From NCBI GenBank assembly GCA_036844945.1, contig DAIUEV010000059.1, forward strand, positions 1 through 14,145: a DNA stretch of 14,145 nucleotides, given 5' to 3'. The position numbers and the translations under genes were made by a program. This document shows, piece by piece, positions 1 to 6,499 of the stretch. The stretch is from Palsa-461 sp036844945 (GTDB lineage Bacteria; Actinomycetota; Acidimicrobiia; Acidimicrobiales; RAAP-2). Position 1 is the first letter of the stretch; each line of letters opens with the position of its first letter. The notes under the pieces are model-generated. The model ran no database searches, was not told the DNA's origin, and saw nothing but the letters and a program-made list of their open reading frames with translations.

Positions 1-55
1 AACCCGTGTTACCGCCTTGAAAGGGCGGCGTCCTAGGCCGCTAGACGATGGGGGC
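1..55 (-). tRNA. tRNA-Glu (anticodon UUC), 3' part cut off by window start
   Basis: Read on the minus strand from 55, the sequence gives the 5' acceptor strand GCCCCCA, a D-arm containing CTAGCGGCCTAGGA, and an anticodon stem CCGCC/GGCGG. The seven-base loop CTTTCAA places UUC at the anticodon (plus-strand positions 19-21). A short variable region and the 5' side of the T-stem (ACGGG) follow. The window starts inside the T-loop, so the 3' half of the T-arm, the 3' acceptor strand and any CCA end are missing. It decodes GAA/GAG. In actinobacteria glutamyl-tRNA(Glu) also feeds haem synthesis, but the gene's position next to ctaA may be chance. It lies downstream of ctaA on the same strand, 35 nt from its stop. 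Confidence 0.93.
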
Positions 56-84
56 GAATCCCGAGCCGATCGTCGGGTGCGGCC

Positions 85-90
85 AAGCTA
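85..90 (-). promoter_or_regulatory. Possible -10 box (TAGCTT) for tRNA-Glu
   Basis: On the minus strand TAGCTT lies 29 nt before the 5' end of the mature tRNA, immediately past the ctaA stop codon. It fits the TANNNT pattern seen at other starts in the window. No convincing -35 hexamer is visible, and the tRNA could instead be read through from ctaA. Confidence 0.3.
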
Positions 91-1101
91 TCAGCCACTT
101 ACCTGAAGACTTTCGGTCGGCGCCCGGACCGGGCCGACGTCGTCGGCGGAGCCAGGCCCCGATGGCTCCGCGGCGTGATCGGTCAGGGCGAGGTGGAACC
201 GGACGGCGCCGAGAACGAGCGCCGTGGCCCCGAGCACGTGGACCTCGACCAGCGCGGCCGGGAGATGGGTGAAGTACTGGGTGTAGCCCACCGCCGCCTG
301 GAGGACGAGGACGCCGCAGAGCATCCGTGCCGCCCGTTTCACCCGCTCGGGCACCGCCATGGCGTGCAGCGCGACGGAAAGGCCGACGACGACCCCGACC
401 AGCAAGAGCGCGAGGCTCGAGTGAAGCTCGGCCATGTCGCGCAGGGCCACTGGGATGCGTTTCGCCACGAGCTGCCCGCTTGAGTTCCCGGCGTGCGGCC
501 CGGCGCCGGTGGTGAAGGTGCCGGCGAGGAGCACAAGGGTGAGCAATCCGAGGATCGCCCGCCCGCCGAGCAGCGTGGCGCGCGGCACGAGGGGAGTCGC
601 CGAGCCGGGCGCGTAGACGCGCGACGAACGGTGTACGAGCACCACGCCCAGTCCGACCAGCGCCATCGACGCCAGCAGGTGCAGCACCACCACGTAGGGG
701 TTGAGCTTCGTGTAGACGGCGATCGCACCGATCACCGCTTGGGCGACGACCCCGGCCAGGAGGCCGGCCGACAGCCAGGCGAGATCACGACGGAACGGCC
801 GTCGACGGATGGCGGCCAGGAACGTGAGGGCCAGGAGGACCACGAGCACGACCGTGACGAGCCGGTTCGAGAACTCGACCAGGGGGTGGAATGAGAGCTG
901 GGGGGTCACCCGCCGCTGGTAGCAGGAGGGCCAGTCGGGGCACCCCAGCCCCGAGCCGGTGAGGCGGACGGCCGCCCCGGTCAGCACGATGAGGCTGACC
1001 GCCACCAGCGAGGCGATGGCCAGCCGGCGGAACAGGGGGGGCGCCACCACCGGGAGCGCCCGGCGGGACCGCCGCGGACCCACTGAGGACCCGACGCTCA
1101 C
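91..1101 (-). CDS. ctaA: Haem A synthase CtaA (COX15/CtaA family)
   Basis: This integral membrane enzyme oxidises the C8 methyl of haem O to the formyl group of haem A for cytochrome c oxidase. The 336-residue protein has about eight hydrophobic helices in two four-helix halves. The first external loop carries the family cysteine pair in GCPDWPSC (Cys54, Cys60). Conserved Glu76 lies in LVEFSNR, where B. subtilis CtaA has its first haem-ligand His and this protein has Asn79. The other three expected histidines are visible: His141 (VVLHLLAS), His227 (AELHSSLA) and His288 (VEVHVLGA). The frame is open further upstream to 1239, but that extension is Arg/Pro/Gly-rich and would overlap ctaB. I chose GTG at 1101 because a TACCAT -10 box lies 8 nt before it; GTG at 1083 is the alternative. 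It is divergent from ctaB, and the pair acts in sequence (CtaB makes haem O, CtaA uses it). The C-terminal 25 residues are a hydrophilic tail. Confidence 0.93.
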   Translation of the reverse strand: MSVGSSVGPRRSRRALPVVAPPLFRRLAIASLVAVSLIVLTGAAVRLTGSGLGCPDWPSCYQRRVTPQLSFHPLVEFSNRLVTVVLVVLLALTFLAAIRRRPFRRDLAWLSAGLLAGVVAQAVIGAIAVYTKLNPYVVVLHLLASMALVGLGVVLVHRSSRVYAPGSATPLVPRATLLGGRAILGLLTLVLLAGTFTTGAGPHAGNSSGQLVAKRIPVALRDMAELHSSLALLLVGVVVGLSVALHAMAVPERVKRAARMLCGVLVLQAAVGYTQYFTHLPAALVEVHVLGATALVLGAVRFHLALTDHAAEPSGPGSADDVGPVRAPTESLQVSG

Positions 1102-1109
1102 GGCGGCCC

Positions 1110-1115
1110 ATGGTA
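1110..1115 (-). promoter_or_regulatory. -10 box (TACCAT) of leaderless ctaA promoter
   Basis: On the minus strand TACCAT is followed after 8 nt by the GTG at 1101. No Shine-Dalgarno sequence precedes that GTG, so the transcript probably starts at or next to the start codon. No good -35 is seen. It lies in the 90-bp ctaA/ctaB divergent spacer. Confidence 0.45.
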
Positions 1116-1153
1116 CCGGGGGCTCTTCGGTCCTCCCCGCCGGTGGGCGCTGC

Positions 1154-1184
1154 TTGGTGCCCGGCCCGCCGTCCGCCGTAGGCT
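1154..1184 (+). promoter_or_regulatory. Leaderless promoter of ctaB (TTGGTG - 19 nt - TAGGCT)
   Basis: TTGGTG (1154-1159) and TAGGCT (1179-1184) are separated by 19 nt. The -10 box ends 7 nt before the ATG at 1192, so transcription should start at about the A of the start codon. There is no Shine-Dalgarno sequence, which agrees with leaderless initiation. Confidence 0.5.
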
Positions 1185-1191
1185 CGGCCCG

Positions 1192-2118
1192 ATGGTCTCC
1201 CACGCCCCGGCGGTCCGCCTCGCGGGCGCGCGCCTGCACCGCGTCGGCGCCTATGTGGCCCTGACCAAGCCCCGCATCATCGAGTTGCTGCTGGTCACGA
1301 CGCTGCCCACGATGATCGTGGCGCAGCGGGGGCTGCCCCGACTGAGCCTGATCGCGGCCACCCTGGTCGGCGGCACCCTGGCCGCCGGCGGGGCGAACGC
1401 GGTGAACATGTACGTCGACCGGGACATCGACCGCGTCATGCGCCGGACGCGGAACCGCCCGCTCGTGACCGGGGCGGTCACGCCCGCCGCCGCGCTCGCC
1501 TTCGCATGCGTGCTCGAGGTGGTCGCGTTCGCCGAGCTCTGGGGCCTGGTGAACCTCCTCTCGGCGGTGCTGGCCCTCTCGGCCACCGCCTTCTACGTCG
1601 GCGTGTACACGGTGTGGCTCAAGCGCCGCTCGTCCCAGAACATCGTCATCGGTGGCGCCGCCGGGGCGGTGCCCGTGCTCGTCGGGTGGAGCGCGGTCAC
1701 CGGCTCGCTGTCATGGGCGCCGGTGATCCTCTTCGCCACCATCTTCTTGTGGACCCCACCGCACTTCTGGGCGCTGGCGGTGCGCTATCGGGACGACTAC
1801 GAGGCGGCGCACGTGCCGATGCTGCCGGTCGTGGCCACGCCGACGCGGATCGCCCGCAACGTGTTCTTCTACACCGCCGCGATGGTGGCGAGCACGCTGG
1901 CGTTCGCCGTGGTCGTGCCCATGGGTGCCACCTACGTGGTGGTCGCGGCGGTGGCCGGAGCGCTCTACCTCGCGATGGCGGTCCGGCTGTGGGTGCTCGC
2001 GGCCCGGTCCGCACCGATCGAGGGCGACGCCATGCGGCTGTTCGCCTACTCGATCACCTACCTGACGGTGCTCTTCGGAGCGATGGCCGTCGACGTCTTC
2101 GTCCGGCGCATCCACTGA
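1192..2118 (+). CDS. ctaB: Protohaem IX farnesyltransferase (haem O synthase) CtaB
   Basis: CtaB transfers a farnesyl group from farnesyl diphosphate to the 2-vinyl of haem b, giving haem O, the substrate of CtaA. It is an inner-membrane UbiA-superfamily prenyltransferase. The 308 residues are the normal length. The first Asp-rich motif is N-x3-D-x3-D in NMYVDRDID (Asn72, Asp76, Asp80), followed by RTRNRPL. The second polar motif is YRDDYEAAHVPMLPV, starting at Tyr199. About nine hydrophobic helices alternate with these cytoplasmic loops. The N-terminal signature ALTKPRI (residues 23-29) is typical of the family. The ATG at 1192 lies 7 nt after a TAGGCT -10 box, supporting this start. The next gene, a TlpA-like thioredoxin, begins within 5 nt of the stop, so the two are almost certainly co-transcribed. 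Confidence 0.95.
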   Translation: MVSHAPAVRLAGARLHRVGAYVALTKPRIIELLLVTTLPTMIVAQRGLPRLSLIAATLVGGTLAAGGANAVNMYVDRDIDRVMRRTRNRPLVTGAVTPAAALAFACVLEVVAFAELWGLVNLLSAVLALSATAFYVGVYTVWLKRRSSQNIVIGGAAGAVPVLVGWSAVTGSLSWAPVILFATIFLWTPPHFWALAVRYRDDYEAAHVPMLPVVATPTRIARNVFFYTAAMVASTLAFAVVVPMGATYVVVAAVAGALYLAMAVRLWVLAARSAPIEGDAMRLFAYSITYLTVLFGAMAVDVFVRRIH

Positions 2119-2122
2119 GTTG

Positions 2123-2692
2123 GTGAGCGCGTCGCCGGAGGGGACCGGCGGCACGCCGCAGCGGCCGCGGCTCGTGTTCCTCGTCGTCGGGTGCGTGGTC
2201 GCGGCGGGGCTCGGGGTCGGGCTCTTCACCACGATCGGCACCGGGCCGAAGGGGCCCCCGGTCGTCGGCTCGCCGGCGCCGTCGTTCTCGCTCGCCCGCC
2301 TGGGTGGCGGAGGAAGCGTGGGCACGCCCGAGACCGGCGGGGGCTCGGGCCGTCCCGCCGTGCTCCTCTTCCTCGCGAGCTGGTGCGCGCCGTGCCACGC
2401 CGAGGTCCCCGCGATCGCGGCCGCCTTCCGCAGCCAGCCGGCCGCCTCCCGGGTCGAGGTCATCGGGGTCGACGGGATGGACCCGACCGGCGCGGCCCTC
2501 CGCTTCGTGCATCAGAGCGGAGTCACCTTCCCGGTGGGCGCCGACCCCGACTACCGGGTGACCGAGGGGCTCTACGCCTTCGTCGGCGACCCCGACGCGG
2601 TGTTCGTCGACGGCAACGGGACCATCGTGCGGATCGTCCACGGGGCGATCACCGCGTCGCAGCTGCGGCGGTGGGAGCGCGCCCTGTCCTGA
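2123..2692 (+). CDS. Membrane-anchored TlpA-like thiol-disulfide oxidoreductase
   Basis: This is a TlpA/ResA-type extracytoplasmic thioredoxin, 189 residues. One N-terminal membrane anchor (about residues 15-38, after a short charged stretch) is followed by the thioredoxin fold. The active site WCAPC (Cys88, Cys91) sits in the usual LLFLASWCAPC context, and the cis-proline region is VGDPDAVFVD. Members of this family reduce cysteines in apocytochrome c or in the CuA site of cytochrome oxidase. The position directly after ctaB suggests a job in oxidase assembly (inference). GTG at 2123 was chosen; an in-frame TTG at 2120 directly before it is the alternative and adds one residue. No Shine-Dalgarno sequence is obvious, so translation is probably coupled to ctaB. 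It ends 3 bp from the stop of the convergent ABC permease. The chain is Gly-rich between residues 60 and 77, probably a linker loop. Confidence 0.87.
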   Translation: MSASPEGTGGTPQRPRLVFLVVGCVVAAGLGVGLFTTIGTGPKGPPVVGSPAPSFSLARLGGGGSVGTPETGGGSGRPAVLLFLASWCAPCHAEVPAIAAAFRSQPAASRVEVIGVDGMDPTGAALRFVHQSGVTFPVGADPDYRVTEGLYAFVGDPDAVFVDGNGTIVRIVHGAITASQLRRWERALS

Positions 2693-2695
2693 CCG

Positions 2696-3427
2696 CTACT
2701 CCCAGCGGAAGGTGAGCGACGCCGCGACCGGCGTCGCGACCGCCCAGATCGCCAGGACGACCCAGCTCTCGGCGGGCACCGAGCCGGCGATCCCGAACGT
2801 GGCGTGCAGGCCCGCGGACAACGCGGCGGCCGGCAGGCCCCGCGAGAACGCGGCGAGACCACCAGGGAGCTTGGCCAGCGGGACGAGCATGCCGCCCAAC
2901 AGGAGCAGCACCAGATAGAGGCCATTGACGGCGGCGAGATTGACCTCGGCGCGCAGGATCCCGGCGAGGAGGAGGCCGAGGCCGCCGAACGCCAGGGTGG
3001 CGAGCAGCACGACGGCCACCGCTTCGGGGACCGCCGCGCCCCGGGCGCCCGGGTGCCACCCGAGCCCGAGACCGATCGGGATGAGGACGGCCGCCTGGAC
3101 CAGCTCGACCAGCACAACCGTCGTGATCTTCGCCCCCACCAGGCGGTCGCGGCGCAGCGGCGTGGCGCCGAGCCGCTTGAGGACTCCGTAGCCGCGCTCG
3201 AACCCGGTCGCGCTCCCGAGGGAGACCATGGCGGTCGACATCACGGCCAGCGCCAGCACGCCGGGCACCACGAAGTCGACCGGCGGTCCGCTGCCGACCG
3301 GCAGGACGTGCACCTTGGAGAAGAAGACGACGAAGACGACCGGGATGCCGACGGTCACGAGCAGGGTCTCGCCGCGCCGGAGGGTCATCCAGGCCTCGGC
3401 CCGGACCTGGGCGAGGAGCGCCCTCAC
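2696..3427 (-). CDS. ABC-2 type transporter permease
   Basis: This is the membrane half of an ABC-2 exporter, 243 residues. It has a short N-terminal amphipathic segment and then six hydrophobic helices at about residues 20-37, 52-72, 100-122, 134-158, 164-184 and 220-238. The cytoplasmic stretch ERGYGVLKRLGATPLRRDR (77-95) after helix 2 is characteristic of ABC-2 permeases and is where the ATPase couples. The GTG start at 3427 overlaps the ATPase stop as GTGA, so the two are translationally coupled and form one transporter (probably a dimer of each subunit). In M. tuberculosis the ctaA homologue Rv1456c is followed by a permease/ATPase pair (Rv1457c/Rv1458c); this pair probably corresponds to it. 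Annotations there mention antibiotic export, but the substrate is unknown and cannot be read from this sequence. Confidence 0.9.
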   Translation of the reverse strand: MRALLAQVRAEAWMTLRRGETLLVTVGIPVVFVVFFSKVHVLPVGSGPPVDFVVPGVLALAVMSTAMVSLGSATGFERGYGVLKRLGATPLRRDRLVGAKITTVVLVELVQAAVLIPIGLGLGWHPGARGAAVPEAVAVVLLATLAFGGLGLLLAGILRAEVNLAAVNGLYLVLLLLGGMLVPLAKLPGGLAAFSRGLPAAALSAGLHATFGIAGSVPAESWVVLAIWAVATPVAASLTFRWE

Positions 3428-4377
3428 CGCCGCCGGCCGCGACGGACGGCCCGGGGCCGGTCGTCCTCGGGCGCCGAAGCGGGCTGCTCGCTCACGAGGG
3501 CGAGATAGGTCTCCTCGAAGGTGGCGCCGGTCCGGAGCTCGACGAGGGTGGCCCCGTGCTCGGCGAGCCAGGTCGCGACGGCGGCCGTCAGCTCCGGGGT
3601 GACCGAGGCCGTCACCCGGTAGGCGCCGTCCTCCTCCTCGAGAACCGGGCTCCCGACGTGGGCGGCGAGGGCGTCGATATCAAGACCGGGCCGGGAGGTG
3701 AAGCGGAGGGCCGGCGCCGTCGCGCCGGCGAGCTCGGCCACCGTGCCCCGGGCGATCACCCGCCCGGCCTTGAGCACCACCATCCGGTCGGCCAGCCGCT
3801 CGGCTTCGGCGAGCTCGTGGGTCGTGAGGACGACACAGGTGCCGCGCTCGCGCAGTCCGGCGATCACCGCCCGTAGGCCGATCCGGCCCTCGGCGTCCAC
3901 CCCGGCGGTCGGCTCGTCGAGGAACACGGCCTCGGGCCGCCCGATCAAGGCCAGGGCCAGCGACAGCCGCTGCTGCTCGCCGCCGGAGAGATGGCGCCAC
4001 GGCGTCCGCTCGACCCCCCGCAGTCCGACCAGTGCGAGGAGTCCGTCGGTCGGCTCGGGGTCGGGGTAGTAGGAGGCGAACAGCTCGAGGACTCGGCGCG
4101 GCCCGAGCATGGGGTAGACGCCGCCGCGCTGCAGCATGACCCCGATGCGGGGGACGAGGGAGCGGTGCTCGGCCCGCGGATCGAGACCGAGGACGCGGAG
4201 CCGGCCGGCGGAGGGGGCCCGATAGCCCTCGAGCGCCTCGACCGTGGAGGTCTTGCCGGCACCGTTCGGCCCGAGCACCGCCACGACCTCGCCGGCGTGG
4301 GCGTCGAAGGAGACCCCGTCGACCGCCGTCGTGGACCCGTAGCGAACGACCAGGTCGGCGCACTCGACGGCGGGCAT
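3424..4377 (-). CDS. ABC transporter ATP-binding protein (ABC-2 exporter, drug-resistance ATPase type)
   Basis: This cytoplasmic ATPase drives the adjacent permease. The 317 residues carry a complete nucleotide-binding domain: Walker A GPNGAGKT (36-43), Q-loop Gln83 in MLQRGG, signature LSGGE (130-134), Walker B VFLDEP (151-156) and switch His187 in TTHEL. A C-terminal domain of about 100 residues (205-317) follows, as in CcmA/DrrA-like exporters, and ends in a basic tail. The ATG at 4377 lies 9 nt after a TAGCGT -10 box on the minus strand, indicating a leaderless transcript. The gene is the first of a two-gene operon with the permease and is divergent from serS. I see no degenerate catalytic residue, so the pump should be active. 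The link to haem/copper oxidase assembly rests on gene neighbourhood only. Confidence 0.93.
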   Translation of the reverse strand: MPAVECADLVVRYGSTTAVDGVSFDAHAGEVVAVLGPNGAGKTSTVEALEGYRAPSAGRLRVLGLDPRAEHRSLVPRIGVMLQRGGVYPMLGPRRVLELFASYYPDPEPTDGLLALVGLRGVERTPWRHLSGGEQQRLSLALALIGRPEAVFLDEPTAGVDAEGRIGLRAVIAGLRERGTCVVLTTHELAEAERLADRMVVLKAGRVIARGTVAELAGATAPALRFTSRPGLDIDALAAHVGSPVLEEEDGAYRVTASVTPELTAAVATWLAEHGATLVELRTGATFEETYLALVSEQPASAPEDDRPRAVRRGRRR

Positions 4378-4386
4378 ACCGCAGGC

Positions 4387-4392
4387 ACGCTA
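4387..4392 (-). promoter_or_regulatory. -10 box (TAGCGT) of leaderless ABC exporter promoter
   Basis: On the minus strand TAGCGT is followed after 9 nt by the ATG at 4377. There is no Shine-Dalgarno sequence. The identical hexamer serves serS on the other strand, about 40 bp away. Confidence 0.5.
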
Positions 4393-4428
4393 TCGGCACG
4401 GCTGGCGGACCTCCCCGACGGCCGCCGG

Positions 4429-4434
4429 TAGCGT
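4429..4434 (+). promoter_or_regulatory. -10 box (TAGCGT) of leaderless serS promoter
   Basis: TAGCGT lies 8 nt before the ATG at 4443, with no Shine-Dalgarno sequence between. It also argues against the in-frame TTG at 4434, which falls inside the box. No clear -35 hexamer is seen. Confidence 0.5.
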
Positions 4435-4442
4435 TGCCGCCC

Positions 4443-5747
4443 ATGATCGACGTCCGGCTCATCCGAGAGGACGCCGACGCGGTCGCCGTCGCGCTCGGCC
4501 GGCGGGGGGTCGAGCGGGCCGAGGTGGAGCGGGTCGCCACCCTCGACGCCACCGCCCGTGAGTTGCGCGGCACCCAGGAGACCCTCCGTGCCCAGGTGAA
4601 GGAACTGTCCCGGCGGTTCGCGGAGGCCCAACGGGAGAAGCAGCCCGACGCCGTCGCGTCGCTCCGCGAAGAGAGCCGGGCCCTCGGCGATCGCGAGCGT
4701 GAGGCCGGCGCCGCGTCCGACGCCGCCCAGGCGGCGGTCCGGGACGCGCTCTTGATGCTCCCGAACCTCCCGTCGGAGGAGACCCCGGACGGGGCGGGGC
4801 CCGAGGACAACGTCGAGCTCCGCCGGTGGTGGCCGGGGATGGACGACGGTCGGCCCGCCCCCGAGTACGGGCCGCACCAGCGGGTGCCCCACTGGGAGGT
4901 CGGCGAGGAGCTCGGCATCCTCGACCTCGAGCGCGGCGCCCGACTGTCGGGCTCGATGTTCCCCCTGTTCCGCGGGATGGGCTCGCGCCTGTTGCGGGCG
5001 CTCAGCGCGTTCGCGCTCGCGCGCCATGTCGACGCCTACGAGGAGATCCGGCCGCCCACCCTGGTCCTGACCGAGACGATGACCGCCACCGGGCACCTGC
5101 CGCGCTTCAGCGACGAGGGCTACCACATCGAGCGCGACGACCTCTGGGCGATCCCGACCGCGGAGGTCCCGCTCACCTCGCTGTACCGCGGCGAGATCCT
5201 CGACGAGGCGGCGCTGCCCATGCGCTTCTGCGCGGTGACCGCCTGCTACCGGCGTGAGGCCGGCGCGGCCGGGCGGGACACCCGGGGCCTGCTCCGGATC
5301 CACGAGTTCGACAAGGTTGAGCTCATGGCCTACGCCACCGAGGCCCAGGCGGCCTCGGTCCACGCCGACATCACGGCCCGGGCCGAGGCCATCCTGCAGG
5401 AGCTCGGCCTCATGTACCGGGTGCTCGATCTGTGCACCGGCGATCTGTCGGCCCCGTCGGCCCGGACGCTGGATCTCGAGGTCTACCTCCCCGGGGTGGA
5501 CCGGTTCTGGGAGGTCTCCTCGGTCAGCTGGTACCGCGACTACCAGGCCCGGCGAGCCAACATCCGCTACCGGCCCTCGGCGGGCGGCCCACCGGTGCTG
5601 GTCCACACGCTGAACGGCTCGGCCCTCGCCTGGTCGCGCATCTGGCCCGCCCTCGTCGAGACGGGCCGCCAGCCCGACGGCTCGGTGCGGCTCCCGGAGT
5701 GCCTGGCCCCGTTCCTCGGCGGGGAGACCGAGATCCGGCCCCGCTGA
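4443..5747 (+). CDS. serS: Seryl-tRNA synthetase
   Basis: This class II synthetase charges tRNA(Ser) with serine (and tRNA(Sec) where present). The 434 residues match bacterial SerRS. An N-terminal two-helix coiled coil (about 25-105, rich in Glu/Arg/Ala) grips the long variable arm of tRNA(Ser). The catalytic domain follows: PPTLV..MTATGHLPRF (204-222, motif 1 region), TAEVPL (239-244), motif 2 CYRREAG...RGLLRIHEFDKVE (268-293), the serine-site stretch WEVSSVSWYRDYQARRANIR (356-375) and motif 3 NGSALAWSR (391-399). Two points differ from the commonest bacterial forms: VSWYRDYQ where many enzymes have CSNFxDFQ, and ALAWSRIWPAL where many have GLAVGRTLxA. The key arginine is kept, so I regard it as the normal housekeeping enzyme in a lineage-specific form. 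The ATG at 4443 was chosen over TTG at 4434 because of the -10 box. Confidence 0.94.
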   Translation: MIDVRLIREDADAVAVALGRRGVERAEVERVATLDATARELRGTQETLRAQVKELSRRFAEAQREKQPDAVASLREESRALGDREREAGAASDAAQAAVRDALLMLPNLPSEETPDGAGPEDNVELRRWWPGMDDGRPAPEYGPHQRVPHWEVGEELGILDLERGARLSGSMFPLFRGMGSRLLRALSAFALARHVDAYEEIRPPTLVLTETMTATGHLPRFSDEGYHIERDDLWAIPTAEVPLTSLYRGEILDEAALPMRFCAVTACYRREAGAAGRDTRGLLRIHEFDKVELMAYATEAQAASVHADITARAEAILQELGLMYRVLDLCTGDLSAPSARTLDLEVYLPGVDRFWEVSSVSWYRDYQARRANIRYRPSAGGPPVLVHTLNGSALAWSRIWPALVETGRQPDGSVRLPECLAPFLGGETEIRPR

Positions 5748-5759
5748 GCCGGCTCAGCG
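5742..5759. terminator. 18-bp perfect palindrome holding both facing stop codons; possible bidirectional terminator
   Basis: CGCTGAGCCGGCTCAGCG reads identically on both strands. It contains the TGA of serS (5745-5747) and, on the other strand, the TGA of the response regulator (5754-5756), so the 6-bp intergenic spacer is its centre. As RNA it can form a stem of about seven pairs with a four-base loop in either direction. No U-tract follows, so intrinsic termination is not certain. A protein-binding site or chance are alternatives. Confidence 0.45.
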
Positions 5760-6497
5760 CCCCGGATCGGCGAAGCGGTACCCGACCCCGCGCACCGTCG
5801 TGATGAGGGTGGGCTCGGCCGGGTCTTCCTCGATCTGGGAGCGCAGGCGCTTGATGTGGACGTCCAGCGTCTTCGTGTCGCCGATGTAGTCGTGTCCCCA
5901 GACCCGGTCGATGAGCACGTCTCTCGTGAGCACCCGGCCGGAGTTCTCGACCAGGAGGTGCAGCAGGTCGAACTCCTTGCGGCGCAGCCGGACCTCGTCG
6001 CCCCGGACGAAGACCCGGCGCTGCTCGGCGTCCACCGTGATCTCGCCCGAGACGAGCTGGCCGTCGTGGCTCTCGGCGCCGGTCCCACCGTCGCGGGGGT
6101 GGTGGGGGGAGCGGCGAGACACCGCCCGGATGCGGGCGACCAGCTCGCGCATCCGGAAGGGCTTGGTCACGTAGTCGTCCGCGCCAACCTCGAGCGCCAC
6201 CACCGTGTCGATCTCGGTGCCCTTGGCGGTCACCATGATGATCGGGATCGACGACGTGGCCCGGATCGACCGGCACACGTCGAGACCGGAGACCCCGCCC
6301 GGAAGCATCTGGTCGAGCAGGACCACGTCGGGGTCGACCGACTCGAACATGCGCATCGCCATGTTGCCGTCCCGGGCCACGTGCACGTTGAAGCCCTCGC
6401 GGCTGAGCCCGACCGTCATCGCGTCGACGAAGGACTCCTCGTCCTCGGCGATGAGGACGCTGATGGCGTGGTCCTCTCCGGCGCGGGGCCTGGGCAT
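5754..6497 (-). CDS. regX3: OmpR/PhoB-family response regulator, RegX3-like
   Basis: This is a DNA-binding partner of the sensor kinase encoded just upstream. The 247 residues comprise a receiver domain (about 12-130) and a winged-helix DNA-binding domain (about 145-243). Receiver residues are all present: acidic pocket Glu18-Asp19, phospho-acceptor Asp62 in VLLDQMLPG, Thr90 in MVTAKG and Lys112 in TKPF. The effector domain has KEFDLLHLLVENSGRVLTRD (174-193) and the recognition region GDTKTLDVHIKRLRS (206-220), ending VRGVGYRF. These stretches closely resemble mycobacterial RegX3, the phosphate-starvation regulator paired with SenX3, so control of phosphate uptake is the likely role (inference from family). 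The kinase stop and this ATG are 2 nt apart; a GGAG lies 14 nt upstream inside the kinase gene. The linker (131-144) is His/Pro/Gly-rich. Confidence 0.92.
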   Translation of the reverse strand: MPRPRAGEDHAISVLIAEDEESFVDAMTVGLSREGFNVHVARDGNMAMRMFESVDPDVVLLDQMLPGGVSGLDVCRSIRATSSIPIIMVTAKGTEIDTVVALEVGADDYVTKPFRMRELVARIRAVSRRSPHHPRDGGTGAESHDGQLVSGEITVDAEQRRVFVRGDEVRLRRKEFDLLHLLVENSGRVLTRDVLIDRVWGHDYIGDTKTLDVHIKRLRSQIEEDPAEPTLITTVRGVGYRFADPGR

Positions 6498-6499
6498 TG

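Noticed and set aside
48..272. Small plus-strand open frame of 74 codons
   Set aside because: It starts inside the tRNA-Glu gene and is antisense to ctaA, and its product is Arg/Pro/Gly low complexity.
1102..1239. N-terminal extension of CtaA up to an ATG at 1239
   Set aside because: It would overlap the ctaB coding sequence and add 46 residues of Arg/Pro/Gly-rich sequence with no family counterpart. The GTG at 1101 has a properly placed -10 box.
2693..2708. Small inverted repeat CCGCT/AGCGG at the convergent end of the TlpA-like gene and ABC permease
   Set aside because: It has only five pairs with a six-base loop, no U-tract, and it lies in the permease coding end. It is too weak to call a terminator.
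3945..5606. Long open frame (553 codons) on the minus strand opposite serS
   Set aside because: It runs across serS and into the ABC ATPase in another frame. It has shadow composition and no recognisable domain.
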